DNA of 64,000 nucleotides. It comes from Actinomycetospora termitidis. Lineage in GTDB: Bacteria > Actinomycetota > Actinomycetes > Mycobacteriales > Pseudonocardiaceae. Below the pieces are notes generated by a model. That model saw only the letters and a program-made list of their open reading frames with translations. It had not been told where the DNA came from and did not search any database. Within the stretch, counting starts at the first letter, position 1, and each line of letters begins with the position of its first letter. Shown piece after piece: positions 8,691-16,935 of this stretch. The stretch lies in contig NZ_JASVWF010000001.1 of assembly GCF_030286555.1 (NCBI RefSeq), positions 372,001-436,000 of the forward strand. The letters run 5' to 3'. The position numbers were made by a program, and so were the translations under genes.

Positions 8691-9128
8691 ATGAGTCGCG
8701 AGGTGCAGGTCACGTTCGACGCCGCCGACCCGGGCGCGCAGGCCGAGTTCTGGGCGGTGGCCCTCGGCTACCGCGTGCAGGAGCCGCCGGGCGGGTTCGC
8801 CACCTGGGAGGAGGCGCTCGAGGCGTGGGGCGTGCCGCCGGAGCGGCGCAACGACGCGTCCGCCGTCGTCGACCCCGACGGCACCGGGCCACGGGTCTTC
8901 TTCCAGCGCGTCCCGGAGGGCAAGCAGGTCAAGAACCGGGTGCACCTCGACCTGCGCGCGGCCCCGGGTCTGCAGGGCGACGAGCGGATGGCGACGCTCG
9001 AGACGGAGGCGGAGCGGCTCGTCGGCCACGGGGCCACACGACTCCTGCGCGTCGACCCCGAACCGCCGCTGATCCCCGGCAACATCGTGATGGCCGATCC
9101 CGAGGGCAACGAGTTCTGCCTGGACTGA
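8691..9128 (+). CDS. VOC (glyoxalase-like) family protein
   Basis: A 145-residue protein with the paired beta-alpha-beta-beta-beta units of the vicinal oxygen chelate fold: VQVTFDAADPGAQAEFWAVA at the start, RVHLDLRA in the middle, and MADPEGNEFCLD at the very end. The last motif, with Glu before FCL, is the usual metal-ligand strand of this group. Proteins of this type include dioxygenases, resistance proteins and many of unknown substrate. An ATG 9 bases upstream is possible; 8691 was preferred because AGGA lies about 8 bases before it. Confidence 0.8.
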   Translation: MSREVQVTFDAADPGAQAEFWAVALGYRVQEPPGGFATWEEALEAWGVPPERRNDASAVVDPDGTGPRVFFQRVPEGKQVKNRVHLDLRAAPGLQGDERMATLETEAERLVGHGATRLLRVDPEPPLIPGNIVMADPEGNEFCLD

Positions 9129-9217
9129 ACCACCTGGTCGCCCCGACACCACGCGGGCGGGCGGGGGTATCGTTCGTGGTCCGCCTGCGGGCGGCGTCGG
9201 GGCGAGCGAGGTACGTG

Positions 9218-10276
9218 GTGGACCGTCTGGAGCCGGTGGGTCGGACGCGCGGGTCCCGGACCGCCCCGCCTCCGCAGCCCCCGCCCTTCCGCACCGACCC
9301 GGTCGCGCTGTTCCCCGAGGCGCGCCGGACGTGTCCGGGCTGCGACGCCCCGGTCGGCCGCGGTCGTGACGGCCGGCCCGGCCGCCTGACCGGCACGTGC
9401 GCGTTCTGCCGTCGCTCCTTCGACCTGCGTCCCGACCTCGCTCCCGGGACGCTGGTCGCCGACCGGTACCGGCTCGTCGACCTCCTCGCCCGTGGCGGCG
9501 CCTGGCTCTACCTCGCCGACGACGAGCGGACCGGCGACCAGGTGGTCGTGGCCCGGCGCCGCGACGACGCCCGGACGCCGGAGCTGCTGCTCGACCACCC
9601 GCACCCGGCGCTCGTGGGGCTCCGCGACGTCGTCGACCACGACGGGATGCGCCTGGTCCTCGACCGCCTGCACGGCAGGCCGGCGCGCGGGCCGCTCGGA
9701 CCCGTCGCTGCGGCGGCGGTGGTCGGCGCGATCGTCCCCGCGGTGACGCACCTGCACCGGCTCGGGCTGCTGCACGCCGACCTGAAGCCCTCGAACGTCC
9801 TGGTGACCGTCGACGGGCCGGTGCTCGTCGACCTCGGGTCGGTCCGCCGCATCGACGACCGCGTGAGCGCCGTCTGGGGCACCGACGGGTTCCTGGCGCC
9901 CGAGATCGCCCCGGGCGGCGCCGGGCCCTCGATCGCCTCGGACGTCTTCGCCCTCGGCCGCACCCTCGACGTGCTGCTGGGGGCCCCGGTGGCGGCGCAC
10001 CTCGGACGCCCGCGGGCCCCGACGGACCTCGACCCGGCGATCCGCCGCGCGACCGCGGTCGACCCCGGACTGCGCCATCCCGACGCCCGGAGCTTCGCCG
10101 ACGACGTGACCCTCGCGCTGCGCGGAACGGGTGCCGGGACCACCCTCCCGGGGCAACCCGCCGATCACGGCGTGGGTGTGCCGGACGGCGGGACCCTCGT
10201 GCACCAAGATGGCTCCCTACCGTCCACCGCACCCGTGAACCCTCCACCGTCCGAGACAGGAGCCCTCCCGCCGTGA
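9218..10276 (+). CDS. PknG-like Ser/Thr protein kinase with zinc ribbon and altered VAIK motif
   Basis: A 352-residue cytosolic protein. Residues 39-64 hold two cysteine pairs (CPGC, CAFC) forming a rubredoxin-like zinc ribbon as in mycobacterial PknG. The kinase domain follows: Gly-rich loop ARGGAWLYLA, catalytic loop HADLKPSN (186-193, Asp188 and Asn193 present), metal-binding DLG (205-207, as in PknG) and APE in FLAPEI. The strand that normally carries the ATP-binding lysine reads VVVARRR (109-115) and has no lysine. PknG's C-terminal TPR region is absent; a Pro/Thr-rich tail ends the protein. GTG 9218 was chosen over 9215 for spacing from a GCGAGG element. Its stop overlaps the next start (GTGA), so it forms an operon with the phosphatase and FHA genes. 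Confidence 0.82.
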   Translation: MDRLEPVGRTRGSRTAPPPQPPPFRTDPVALFPEARRTCPGCDAPVGRGRDGRPGRLTGTCAFCRRSFDLRPDLAPGTLVADRYRLVDLLARGGAWLYLADDERTGDQVVVARRRDDARTPELLLDHPHPALVGLRDVVDHDGMRLVLDRLHGRPARGPLGPVAAAAVVGAIVPAVTHLHRLGLLHADLKPSNVLVTVDGPVLVDLGSVRRIDDRVSAVWGTDGFLAPEIAPGGAGPSIASDVFALGRTLDVLLGAPVAAHLGRPRAPTDLDPAIRRATAVDPGLRHPDARSFADDVTLALRGTGAGTTLPGQPADHGVGVPDGGTLVHQDGSLPSTAPVNPPPSETGALPP

Positions 10277-11508
10277 CCGAGTCCTCCGCGCCGCCGTCCC
10301 CGACGAACGGCCCCGGCGACCCGGCGTCGGACGACCCGGCGGTCGACCCGGCCGGCACGACGCGCGACCCGGCCGACCCGGACCCCACCGGTGGCGTGCC
10401 GGTGCAGTCCGTCGGTCCCGCCGGCTCCGCCGGGGAGCACACCGACCTGCGGGCCGTGCTGGAGGCGACGCGCACCCAGATCGAGACCGCCGACTGCCCG
10501 GAGTGCGGCGCGAGCGTCGACGAGGCCCAGGACGTGGTGTGCGGCCGGTGCGGGACGCGTCGTCCCGCCGTCCGCGACCACGTGGAGTTCCGGCTCGGGC
10601 CGGCCGCCGCGGTGACCGACCGGGGGCTGCGTCGGCGGCGCAACGAGGACGCGTGCGCGCTGGGGCGGATCGCGACCGGCGACGGCGAGGTGCTGGTGGC
10701 GTCGGTGTGCGACGGGGTGGCGTCGGCCCGACGTGGCGACGAGGCGTCGCTGGCGGCGGCGGAGGCCTGCGTGGCGTCGGTGCTGACCCGGATCACGGCC
10801 CGTGGCCCGGCGAGCCTCGACGAGCTCGCGGCCGCCGGGGCCGGCGCCGCCGCGGAGGCGGCGGCGGACCTCGTCCGGTTCGGCGACCCGGCGGACCCGC
10901 CGGCCACGACCTACACCGGGGCCGTGACCCGCAACGGCTCCGCGGTCGTCTCCTGGGTCGGGGACAGCCGGATCTACTGGCTCGCCGGTGACGGCACCTC
11001 GCAGCTGCTCTCCACCGACGACTCGTGGGCCGAGGAGATCGCCGCCGCGGGCGTGATGAGCCGCGAGCAGGCCCACAACGACCGACGTGCCCACGTGCTG
11101 ACCCGCTGGCTCGGGCACGACTCCCCCGAGGGACCCGCCCGTGCCCGCCGCTTCCGGCCGGCCGGGCCCGGGTTCCTGCTGCTGTGCAGCGACGGGATCT
11201 GGAACCACATCCCGGAGGCCGACCGGCTCGCGGCGATCCTCTCGTCCGGCCGGGGGCGCGCCGACGTCCTCGGCGACGCCCGGGCCCTCGTCGACGCCGC
11301 CCTCGCCGACGGCGGCTACGACAACGCGACCGTGGCCCTGCTGCCGCTCGATCCCGCCGACGGCGGCGGCGAGTGGGACGCGCGGGCCGACGGCGGCGAG
11401 GACACCGGCCCGATCTTGATCCCGCTCGACGCCGAGGCCGACGACGACGTGCGTCGCGACACGACCGCGGAGAACACCGTCGACCCGCCGTCCGACGGGT
11501 CCGCGTGA
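10273..11508 (+). CDS. PP2C-family Ser/Thr phosphatase with N-terminal zinc ribbon
   Basis: A 411-residue protein. After about 70 low-complexity residues there is a four-cysteine ribbon (CPEC from residue 75, then CGRC) and a PP2C domain: NEDACA, CDGVAS (first metal Asp), VVSWVGDSRIYWL, LLLCSDGIWN and GGYDNATVALL with the last metal-binding Asp/Asn pair. All canonical metal ligands appear present, so it should be an active Mn/Mg-dependent phosphatase that reverses phosphorylation by the upstream kinase or others. The tail is acidic. Start GTG 10273 overlaps the kinase stop, and its own stop overlaps the FHA gene start, so the three are translationally coupled. Confidence 0.9.
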   Translation: MTESSAPPSPTNGPGDPASDDPAVDPAGTTRDPADPDPTGGVPVQSVGPAGSAGEHTDLRAVLEATRTQIETADCPECGASVDEAQDVVCGRCGTRRPAVRDHVEFRLGPAAAVTDRGLRRRRNEDACALGRIATGDGEVLVASVCDGVASARRGDEASLAAAEACVASVLTRITARGPASLDELAAAGAGAAAEAAADLVRFGDPADPPATTYTGAVTRNGSAVVSWVGDSRIYWLAGDGTSQLLSTDDSWAEEIAAAGVMSREQAHNDRRAHVLTRWLGHDSPEGPARARRFRPAGPGFLLLCSDGIWNHIPEADRLAAILSSGRGRADVLGDARALVDAALADGGYDNATVALLPLDPADGGGEWDARADGGEDTGPILIPLDAEADDDVRRDTTAENTVDPPSDGSA

Positions 11509-11939
11509 CGCGCTGGTGCGCCCGGGTCTGGGCGGACCGGGACCACTACGAGCTCGTGCGCGCGCGGGAGGACCGGTCCGCGCCGGTCCCGGAGTTCCCC
11601 GGGGAGCCGCGTGAGTTCACCGTCGACCTGGACGGCGACGAGATCGCGATCGGACGCCGGCCGGTCCCCGACGAGGGACGCGGGAGCGGGGAGACCTCGG
11701 CGACCGACCCCGGGATCGACCTCACCGGGCCGCCGCGCGACCCCGGCGTCTCGCACCTGCACGCGGTGCTGCTCGCGGTCGGCGACGACCGGTGGGTGGT
11801 GCTCGACGCCGGCTCCACCAACGGCACCACGCTGAACTACGGCGGCGAGCTGCTGACGCCCGGCACGCCGGTCCCGCTCGACGCCGGCGACACGATCCAC
11901 GTCGGGGCGTGGACCACCATCACCGTCGAACGACGGTGA
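11505..11939 (+). CDS. FHA-domain phosphothreonine-binding protein
   Basis: A 144-residue protein made up almost entirely of one FHA domain: IAIGRRPVPDEG (the GR loop), VSHLHAVLLAV (the SxxH motif) and DAGSTNGTTLNYGG (the N-G motif that contacts phosphothreonine). It would dock phosphorylated partners, most likely products of the kinase encoded two genes upstream. Start GTG 11505 overlaps the phosphatase stop (GTGA). The 3' end overlaps the convergent GtrA gene by 20 bases. A segment between strands (about residues 48-75) is longer than usual and charged. Confidence 0.9.
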   Translation: MTRWCARVWADRDHYELVRAREDRSAPVPEFPGEPREFTVDLDGDEIAIGRRPVPDEGRGSGETSATDPGIDLTGPPRDPGVSHLHAVLLAVGDDRWVVLDAGSTNGTTLNYGGELLTPGTPVPLDAGDTIHVGAWTTITVERR

Positions 11940-12363
11940 GCCGCAGGGTCGCGGGGTCCGGGTCCGGCTCCACGACCGGCACCGCGCTCCCCCGGCTCCC
12001 CGCCGCCAGCACGAAGCGCGCCGCGAGGAAGCTCGCCGGCACCGCGAGCACCGCCGCCACCAGCGGCGCGATCCGCTCGTCCACGCCGAGTGCCACCAGC
12101 GCGACCACGCCGATCGTCGTCGCCGCGATGTTCACCGCCTGCGACGCCGGGTAGAGCACGAAGCGCTGCCACGTCGGGCGCACGCGGAAGGTGAAGCGGC
12201 AGTTGAGCAGGAACGAGACGACCATGGCGGCACCCAGCCCGACGACGTGCGCCGTCAGGTAGCCGACCTGCCCCAACACCAGCAGGTAGACCGCGTAGTA
12301 CGTCGCGGCGTTGACCACACCCACCAGCGCGTAGCGCACGAGGGCGACCAGCGACGACGTCAT
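11920..12363 (-). CDS. GtrA-family membrane protein
   Basis: A 147-residue integral membrane protein with four hydrophobic segments typical of GtrA (YALVGVVNAATYYAVYLLV, VVGLGAAMVVSFLLNCRFTF with the conserved N-x-x-F-T-F, and two more). GtrA proteins are thought to help move or organise polyprenyl-phosphate sugars at the membrane. It lies 32 bases downstream of the UbiA-type gene and in the same direction; in mycobacteria the GtrA protein Rv3789 belongs to the same arabinan pathway. The C-terminal 20 residues are soluble and overlap the convergent FHA gene. Confidence 0.85.
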   Translation of the reverse strand: MTSSLVALVRYALVGVVNAATYYAVYLLVLGQVGYLTAHVVGLGAAMVVSFLLNCRFTFRVRPTWQRFVLYPASQAVNIAATTIGVVALVALGVDERIAPLVAAVLAVPASFLAARFVLAAGSRGSAVPVVEPDPDPATLRLTVVRR

Positions 12364-12395
12364 GACCAGGTGTCCGTCCCCGCGCGGGCGGCGGT

Positions 12396-13493
12396 TCAGT
12401 GGATGGCCGAGGTGGTGACCGCCAGGAACAGCAGCACCGCCCAGCCCAGGCCGAGCACCTGCAGCACCCGGTCCTTGAGCACGATCTCCTCGGGCTCCCC
12501 GCCGTTGCCGCCGTCGACGTCGACCGCGTAGCGCAGGATCGCGACCACGAACGGCACCACCGAGATGATCGCCCACATGCTCGGCGGGGTCGGCAGCGCG
12601 TTGCGGACCGGCTGCACGCCGATCTGGAAGGCCCACAGCGAGTACGCCAGGATCACGATCGTGGCCGACAGCGACCACACGAACCGCAGGTAGGACGCCG
12701 AGTAGCGCTCCAGCGACTTGCGGATCTTCGCGCCGGTCTGCTCGGCGAGCCGCATCTCGGCGTAGCGCTTGCCCGCCGCCATGAACAGCGAGCCGAACGC
12801 CATCGTCAGCAGGAACCACGGCGAGAGGTACAGCGAGGCCGCCGCACCACCGGCGATCGCCCGCATCAGGAACCCGGAGCTCACGATGCACACGTCGATG
12901 ACCGGCTCGTGCTTGAGCCACAGGCAGTACGCGAGCTGGACGACCACGTACACGATCACGACGATCGCGAGGTTGCGGCTCGCGACGAAGCTCAGCGCGA
13001 TCGACCCGGCGAACAGCACGACCGCGGTCGCGTAGGCGACCGACGGCGGGACGATGCCCGCGGCGATCGGGCGGAACCGCTTCTTCGGGTGCGCGCGGTC
13101 GGCCTCGACGTCACGGGCGTCGTTGACCAGGTAGACCCCGGACGCCGCCAGCGAGAACGCGGCGAACGCGATCAGGACCTGGACCCAGACCGACCCCTCG
13201 CCCAGCCGGCCGGCCGCGAACGGCGCCGCGAAGACGAGGACGTTCTTGACCCACTGCTTGGGCCGCATCGTCTTGAGCAGGCCCAGCGGCATCGCGAGGG
13301 GACCGGACCGGCGCACCGGCACGGCGGTGTCCTCCGGGGCGTCCTCGGGCTCGCGGTTCTCCTCGAGGACGGCCTCGACGGCCTGCTCCTCGGCGGCGGC
13401 CTTCTCGGGCTCGTCCGGTCCAGCTCCGCTGCGCTGCGTGTCCTTCCCCTCGGGTCCAGCTCCGCTGCGCTGCGTGTCCTGCGACGTGGTCAT
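12396..13493 (-). CDS. ubiA: Decaprenyl-phosphate phosphoribosyltransferase (UbiA family)
   Basis: UbiA-superfamily enzyme predicted to transfer 5-phosphoribose from PRPP to decaprenyl phosphate, the first step towards decaprenylphosphoryl-arabinose for cell-wall arabinan. 365 residues, longer than Rv3806c because of an extra charged N-terminus of about 60 residues that contains a duplicated DTQRSGAGP segment. The domain starts at LLKTMRPKQWVKN. The first Asp-rich motif is NDARDVEADRAHPKKRFRP and the second region is LKHEPVIDVCIVSSGFLMRA. About nine membrane segments are visible. Its ATG overlaps the stop of the PAP2 gene (ATGA), the same pairing as Rv3807c-Rv3806c. Confidence 0.9.
   Translation of the reverse strand: MTTSQDTQRSGAGPEGKDTQRSGAGPDEPEKAAAEEQAVEAVLEENREPEDAPEDTAVPVRRSGPLAMPLGLLKTMRPKQWVKNVLVFAAPFAAGRLGEGSVWVQVLIAFAAFSLAASGVYLVNDARDVEADRAHPKKRFRPIAAGIVPPSVAYATAVVLFAGSIALSFVASRNLAIVVIVYVVVQLAYCLWLKHEPVIDVCIVSSGFLMRAIAGGAAASLYLSPWFLLTMAFGSLFMAAGKRYAEMRLAEQTGAKIRKSLERYSASYLRFVWSLSATIVILAYSLWAFQIGVQPVRNALPTPPSMWAIISVVPFVVAILRYAVDVDGGNGGEPEEIVLKDRVLQVLGLGWAVLLFLAVTTSAIH
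13417..13480 (-). repeat. Two identical 28-bp direct repeats inside the ubiA 5' end
   Basis: Identical copies at 13417-13444 and 13453-13480, 36 bases apart start to start (12 codons). They encode the duplicated DTQRSGAGP segment near the UbiA N-terminus. The in-frame period suggests slippage or tandem duplication that was tolerated in a disordered tail. Confidence 0.85.
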
Positions 13494-14035
13494 CGGGTCC
13501 TCCAGCGGCCCAGCCGACCGCGCTCGATCACGCGGCGCGCGGCCAGCGCGCACCCCGCTCCGAGCACGGAACCGGCCAGCACGTCGGTCGGGTAGTGGAC
13601 GCCCAGCACGAGGCGGGACAGCGCCATCGTCGGGATCACGGCGGCGAGCCCGGCGGCGCCGGGTCGTCCCAGCAGGCTGCCGTAGGCCACGGCGGCCGCG
13701 GTGGTGGAGGTGGCGTGCGAGGAGGGGAAGGACAGCCGGCTCGGGGTCCCCACGTGCACCGCGATCCGCGGGTCGTGCGGACGGCGGCGACGGACGATCC
13801 GCTTCAGCACGATCGAGGCGCCGTGCGCCCCGGCGACCGCCACCGCCGACGAGGCCCATTCCCGACGACGGGTCGGGTCGAGCGCGGCGCCCGCGGTGCC
13901 GATCGCGAGCCACCCGGCGGCGTGCTCCCCGAACAGCGACATCGCGGTCGCGGCCCGCACGACGGCGGGCTGGTCGATCCGGCGCTGGATCGCCACCAGC
14001 GCTGCGGCCTCGCGAGACCCGCTCGCGTCCAGCAC
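13490..14035 (-). CDS. PAP2-family phosphatase, likely decaprenylphosphoryl-phosphoribose phosphatase
   Basis: A 181-residue membrane phosphatase with the PAP2 signature: KRIVRRRRPHD (motif 1), PSSHAT (motif 2) and SRLVLGVHYPTD (motif 3, catalytic His). In mycobacteria the homologous position (Rv3807c) is proposed to dephosphorylate decaprenylphosphoryl-5-phosphoribose made by UbiA, and here too the gene sits immediately before ubiA with an ATGA overlap. The GTG at 14035 follows a GGAGG ribosome site, which settles the start. Starts further upstream would add poorly coding sequence. Substrate is inferred from context. Confidence 0.85.
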   Translation of the reverse strand: MLDASGSREAAALVAIQRRIDQPAVVRAATAMSLFGEHAAGWLAIGTAGAALDPTRRREWASSAVAVAGAHGASIVLKRIVRRRRPHDPRIAVHVGTPSRLSFPSSHATSTTAAAVAYGSLLGRPGAAGLAAVIPTMALSRLVLGVHYPTDVLAGSVLGAGCALAARRVIERGRLGRWRTR

Positions 14036-14106
14036 ACGTCCTCCCGCGGCTCCGGTCGATGGCGGATCGATGCTACGCGGGCCTTGACAACGACCCGCAC
14101 CGAGCC

Positions 14107-14898
14107 TCAGAACCAGCGTTCGAGGACCATGGCGACGCCGTCCTCGTCGTGGTGCCCGGTGACCTCGTCGGCGGCCGCGACGAGCTCCGGGTGGGCGTTG
14201 CCCATCGCCACGCCGTGCCCCGCCCAGCGCAGCATCGCGAGGTCGTTGGGCATGTCCCCGAACGCGACGACCTCGGCGGCGTCGACGCCGTGGTGTGCCG
14301 CGGCGAGCGCGAGGCCGTGCGCCTTCGTCACGCCCGGCACCGAGCACTCGACCAGGCCGTGCGACGCCGAGAACGTGACGTCGACCAGATCGCCCAGCCC
14401 GTCGCGCACGGCCGCCGCCATCGCGTCGCTGCTCAGGCCCCTCCGCCGCGCCAGCACTTTCACCGCGGGGCGGGCGGCCAGGTCGCCGGCGGCGATCTCG
14501 ACGTGGTCCGAGCCCGGCCAGGCGGGCTCGTAGGCGGGTTCGCAGCAGAACTCGGGCGCGTCGACCCGCTCCACGGCGAGCCCGGCGCCGGGCAGGGCGG
14601 AACGGAGCCGGTCGATCACCTCGGCGAGCGTGTCCACGTCGAGCTCCGCCGCCTCCACCACGCGCCCGCTCCCCGCGTCCCACAGCACGGCGCCGTTGGC
14701 GGCGACGCACAGGCCGTGCACGCCGACCGCCTCGCACACCGGCCCGATCCAGCGCGGCGGCCGGCCGGTCGCGATGACCAGCGGCACCCCGCTCTCCGTC
14801 ATGCGCTCCAGCACGCGCACCAGCCGCGGCCCCGGGCGGTCGTCGGCGCCCAGCAGGGTGCCGTCGACGTCGCTGGCCACCAGGCGCGGAGCTCTCAT
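14107..14898 (-). CDS. HAD-superfamily hydrolase, Cof type
   Basis: A 263-residue phosphatase. The N-terminus SDVDGTLLG (residues 9-17) supplies the nucleophile Asp and acid Asp, VIATGRP is motif II, a lysine in VKVLA lies near motif III, and FGDMPNDLAML is motif IV, with metal-binding Asp residues. The C2-type cap between motifs II and III marks it as a Cof/YidA-like sugar- or nucleotide-phosphate phosphatase. It lies upstream of the PAP2 gene on the same strand with a 71-base gap, so it could be transcribed with it, but no biochemical link is visible. Confidence 0.88.
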   Translation of the reverse strand: MRAPRLVASDVDGTLLGADDRPGPRLVRVLERMTESGVPLVIATGRPPRWIGPVCEAVGVHGLCVAANGAVLWDAGSGRVVEAAELDVDTLAEVIDRLRSALPGAGLAVERVDAPEFCCEPAYEPAWPGSDHVEIAAGDLAARPAVKVLARRRGLSSDAMAAAVRDGLGDLVDVTFSASHGLVECSVPGVTKAHGLALAAAHHGVDAAEVVAFGDMPNDLAMLRWAGHGVAMGNAHPELVAAADEVTGHHDEDGVAMVLERWF

Positions 14899-14937
14899 GC
14901 CCCCGATTCTCCGCCTCGCCGTCGGGTAGCCCCTGCC

Positions 14938-15570
14938 ATGACCCGGGAGCAGACCGCCACCGACCTGCTGGACGTCGCCGGCGAGACGTTCGCCGCCGAG
15001 GCCGGCATCACCCTCGAGGACAAGCCCGCCCCGCTCTACCGCCTGCTGGTGCTGTCCGTGCTCCTGTCGAGCCGGGTGCAGGCCAAGCTCGGGACGCGGG
15101 CCTGCCGCGAGCTCGTCGAGAGCGACCTCGGCACGCCGGACAAGATGGGCGCGGCGACCCACCAGCAGGTCCACGACGCGCTCGACCGCGCGAAGTTCCT
15201 CTCGAAGGACCAGACCGCGGACGCGCTGATCGAGGGCGCGCAGCTGGTCACCGACCGGTGGAAGGGCGACCTGCGCGGGATGCGGTCCGAGGCCGACGGG
15301 GACGCGGGACGCCTCGCGGACCTGCTCACCGAGGTCCCGCGCCTCGGGCCGGTCGGCGCGAGCATCTTCACCCGGGAGGTGCAGGCGGTCTGGCCGGAGT
15401 TCCGGCCGTACCTCGACGGCAAGGCGACCGAGGGCGCGACGGCGGTCGGCCTGCCGCAGGACGCCGACGAGCTGGCCGCCCTCGTGCCGGCCGACGACCT
15501 GGCGCGGTTCGCCGCCGCCCTGGTCCGGGCCGGGCTCTCCGACGACGTGGCCGAGCAGGTCGGGACCTGA
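14938..15570 (+). CDS. Endonuclease III-like HhH protein without a Cys cluster
   Basis: A 210-residue all-helical protein of the HhH-GPD superfamily. The hairpin-helix-hairpin region is TEVPRLGPVGASIFTREV (about residues 130-147), followed by EFRPYLDGKA where the catalytic Asp of DNA glycosylases normally falls. It lacks the C-terminal cysteine cluster that binds 4Fe-4S in Nth/MutY and has no obvious catalytic lysine after the HhH. It may be a DNA-binding protein or a divergent glycosylase rather than a working endonuclease III. The gene is divergent from the HAD gene with only 39 bases between starts. Confidence 0.7.
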   Translation: MTREQTATDLLDVAGETFAAEAGITLEDKPAPLYRLLVLSVLLSSRVQAKLGTRACRELVESDLGTPDKMGAATHQQVHDALDRAKFLSKDQTADALIEGAQLVTDRWKGDLRGMRSEADGDAGRLADLLTEVPRLGPVGASIFTREVQAVWPEFRPYLDGKATEGATAVGLPQDADELAALVPADDLARFAAALVRAGLSDDVAEQVGT

Positions 15571-15641
15571 CGCGTCACCCGAGGGGCGGTCGTCCGTCAC
15601 AGAGGGACAGGACGGCATGATCCGCTCGGACGACGCAGAGC

Positions 15642-16925
15642 GTGGGGGCGTCCGCCGCACCGACGAAAGCAGGCCTCGTGCTGCTCGACGCCCGACCCGG
15701 CGCCGCCCGCCGCCCCGACCTCGACCGCTCCGTGCCGGCCGTCCTGCTGAAGCTCGGCAGCTACCCGTTGCACCACGGTGGTCTCGGCGTGGTCCGCACC
15801 CTCGGGCGGTGCGGCGTGGACGTCTACGCGGTCACCGAGGGCCGGTTCACCCCGGCCGCCGTCTCGCGCCACCTCGCCGGCCGCCTCACCTGGCCGACGA
15901 CCGGCGCCGAGGACCCGTCCGAGCTGGCGGAGGGCCTGCACGCCATCGCACGGACGATCGGCCGGCGCGCGGTGCTCGTGCCCACCGACGACGAGAGCGC
16001 CGTCGCGGTCGCCGAGCTGGGCGACGAGCTCGCCGACGACTTCCTCTTCCCGCGCTGCGCCGACCCCGGGCTGCCGCGGCGCCTCGCGAGCAAGGAGGGG
16101 CTGCACGAGGTCTGCGTCCGCCACGGCGTCCCGACGCCCGCGGCGGTGGTGCCGACCTCGCTCGCCGAGGTCGAGGAGTACGCCGCGCACGGCACGTTCC
16201 CGGTCGTGGTGAAGAGCCGCGCCCCGTTCGAGCGGCACCGCCGCCCGTCGGTGCGGTCCTCGACCGTGGTCCGGGAGCCCGACGAGCTGCGCGCGCTGGC
16301 CCGGGACTGGAACGACAGCGACCCGTCGGTGATCCTCCAGGAGTACCTGCCGCGGGAGTCCTCCGAGGACTGGGTCGTCCACGCGTACGCCTCCCCGACC
16401 GAGGACCCGGTGCTCTTCACCGGCGTGAAGCTCCGGTCGTGGCCGCCCCACGCCGGCATCACGACGGCGGGTCGGGCCCGGTGGAACCCGGAGCTCGCCG
16501 AGCTGGCCACCCGGCTGTTCACCGCGACCGGCTTCCACGGCATCGCCGACCTCGACGTCCGCCGCGACCTGCGCGACGGCCGCTACAAGCTCGTCGACTT
16601 CAACCCGCGCGTCGGCGCCCAGTTCCGACTGTTCGAGGACGCCGCCGGGATCGACGTGGTCCGCGCGCAGCACCTGTCGCTGACCGGGCGGCCGGTCCCG
16701 CGCGCGCCGTTCCCCGAGGGCCGGGCGTTCGTCGTGGAGGACTTCGACTACGTGGCGCGGGTCGCGTACCGGGGCGACCGCACCGACGGGCCGGCCCCCG
16801 CGGGCCGCTCCCCGCTCGCCGAGCACGCGTGGTTCGCGCTCGACGACCCGCTGCCGGTGGTGCCGATGGTGCTGGGCCGCGCGCGCCCGGTGCTGTCGCG
16901 GGTCGCGCGCCGGGTCACCGGCTAG
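15642..16925 (+). CDS. ATP-grasp carboxylate-amine ligase-like protein
   Basis: A 427-residue cytosolic enzyme. Residues about 35-130 form a nucleotide-binding-like N-terminal domain (LLKLGSYPLHHGGLGVVRTL). The ATP-grasp fold follows: LASKEGLHEVC, PVVVKSRAP (the ATP-binding lysine), VILQEYLP (E and hinge) and KLVDFNPRVGAQFRLF, with Asp and Asn that bind Mg-ATP. Such enzymes join a carboxylate to an amine or thiol, for example PylC-like and cell-wall amino acid ligases. The gene lies next to GT-C and Emb genes, which suggests a role in envelope polymer tailoring; that is inference. GTG 15642 was chosen; a GTG at 15678 is an alternative. Confidence 0.78.
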   Translation: MGASAAPTKAGLVLLDARPGAARRPDLDRSVPAVLLKLGSYPLHHGGLGVVRTLGRCGVDVYAVTEGRFTPAAVSRHLAGRLTWPTTGAEDPSELAEGLHAIARTIGRRAVLVPTDDESAVAVAELGDELADDFLFPRCADPGLPRRLASKEGLHEVCVRHGVPTPAAVVPTSLAEVEEYAAHGTFPVVVKSRAPFERHRRPSVRSSTVVREPDELRALARDWNDSDPSVILQEYLPRESSEDWVVHAYASPTEDPVLFTGVKLRSWPPHAGITTAGRARWNPELAELATRLFTATGFHGIADLDVRRDLRDGRYKLVDFNPRVGAQFRLFEDAAGIDVVRAQHLSLTGRPVPRAPFPEGRAFVVEDFDYVARVAYRGDRTDGPAPAGRSPLAEHAWFALDDPLPVVPMVLGRARPVLSRVARRVTG

Positions 16926-16928
16926 ATT
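16923..16928 (+). promoter_or_regulatory. Minus-10 box TAGATT, leaderless start for the GT-C gene
   Basis: TAGATT begins in the stop codon of the ATP-grasp gene and is followed by exactly 7 bases and the GTG at 16936. This is the TANNNT-N7-start layout of leaderless actinobacterial transcripts. No clear -35 box. Confidence 0.5.
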
Positions 16929-16935
16929 CGCCGCC

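Noticed and set aside
6036-10907. 1623-codon open frame on the minus strand
   Set aside because: It runs antisense to and out of frame with several clear genes (lyase-like protein, VOC, kinase, phosphatase). Long open frames like this are expected in DNA with very high third-position GC.
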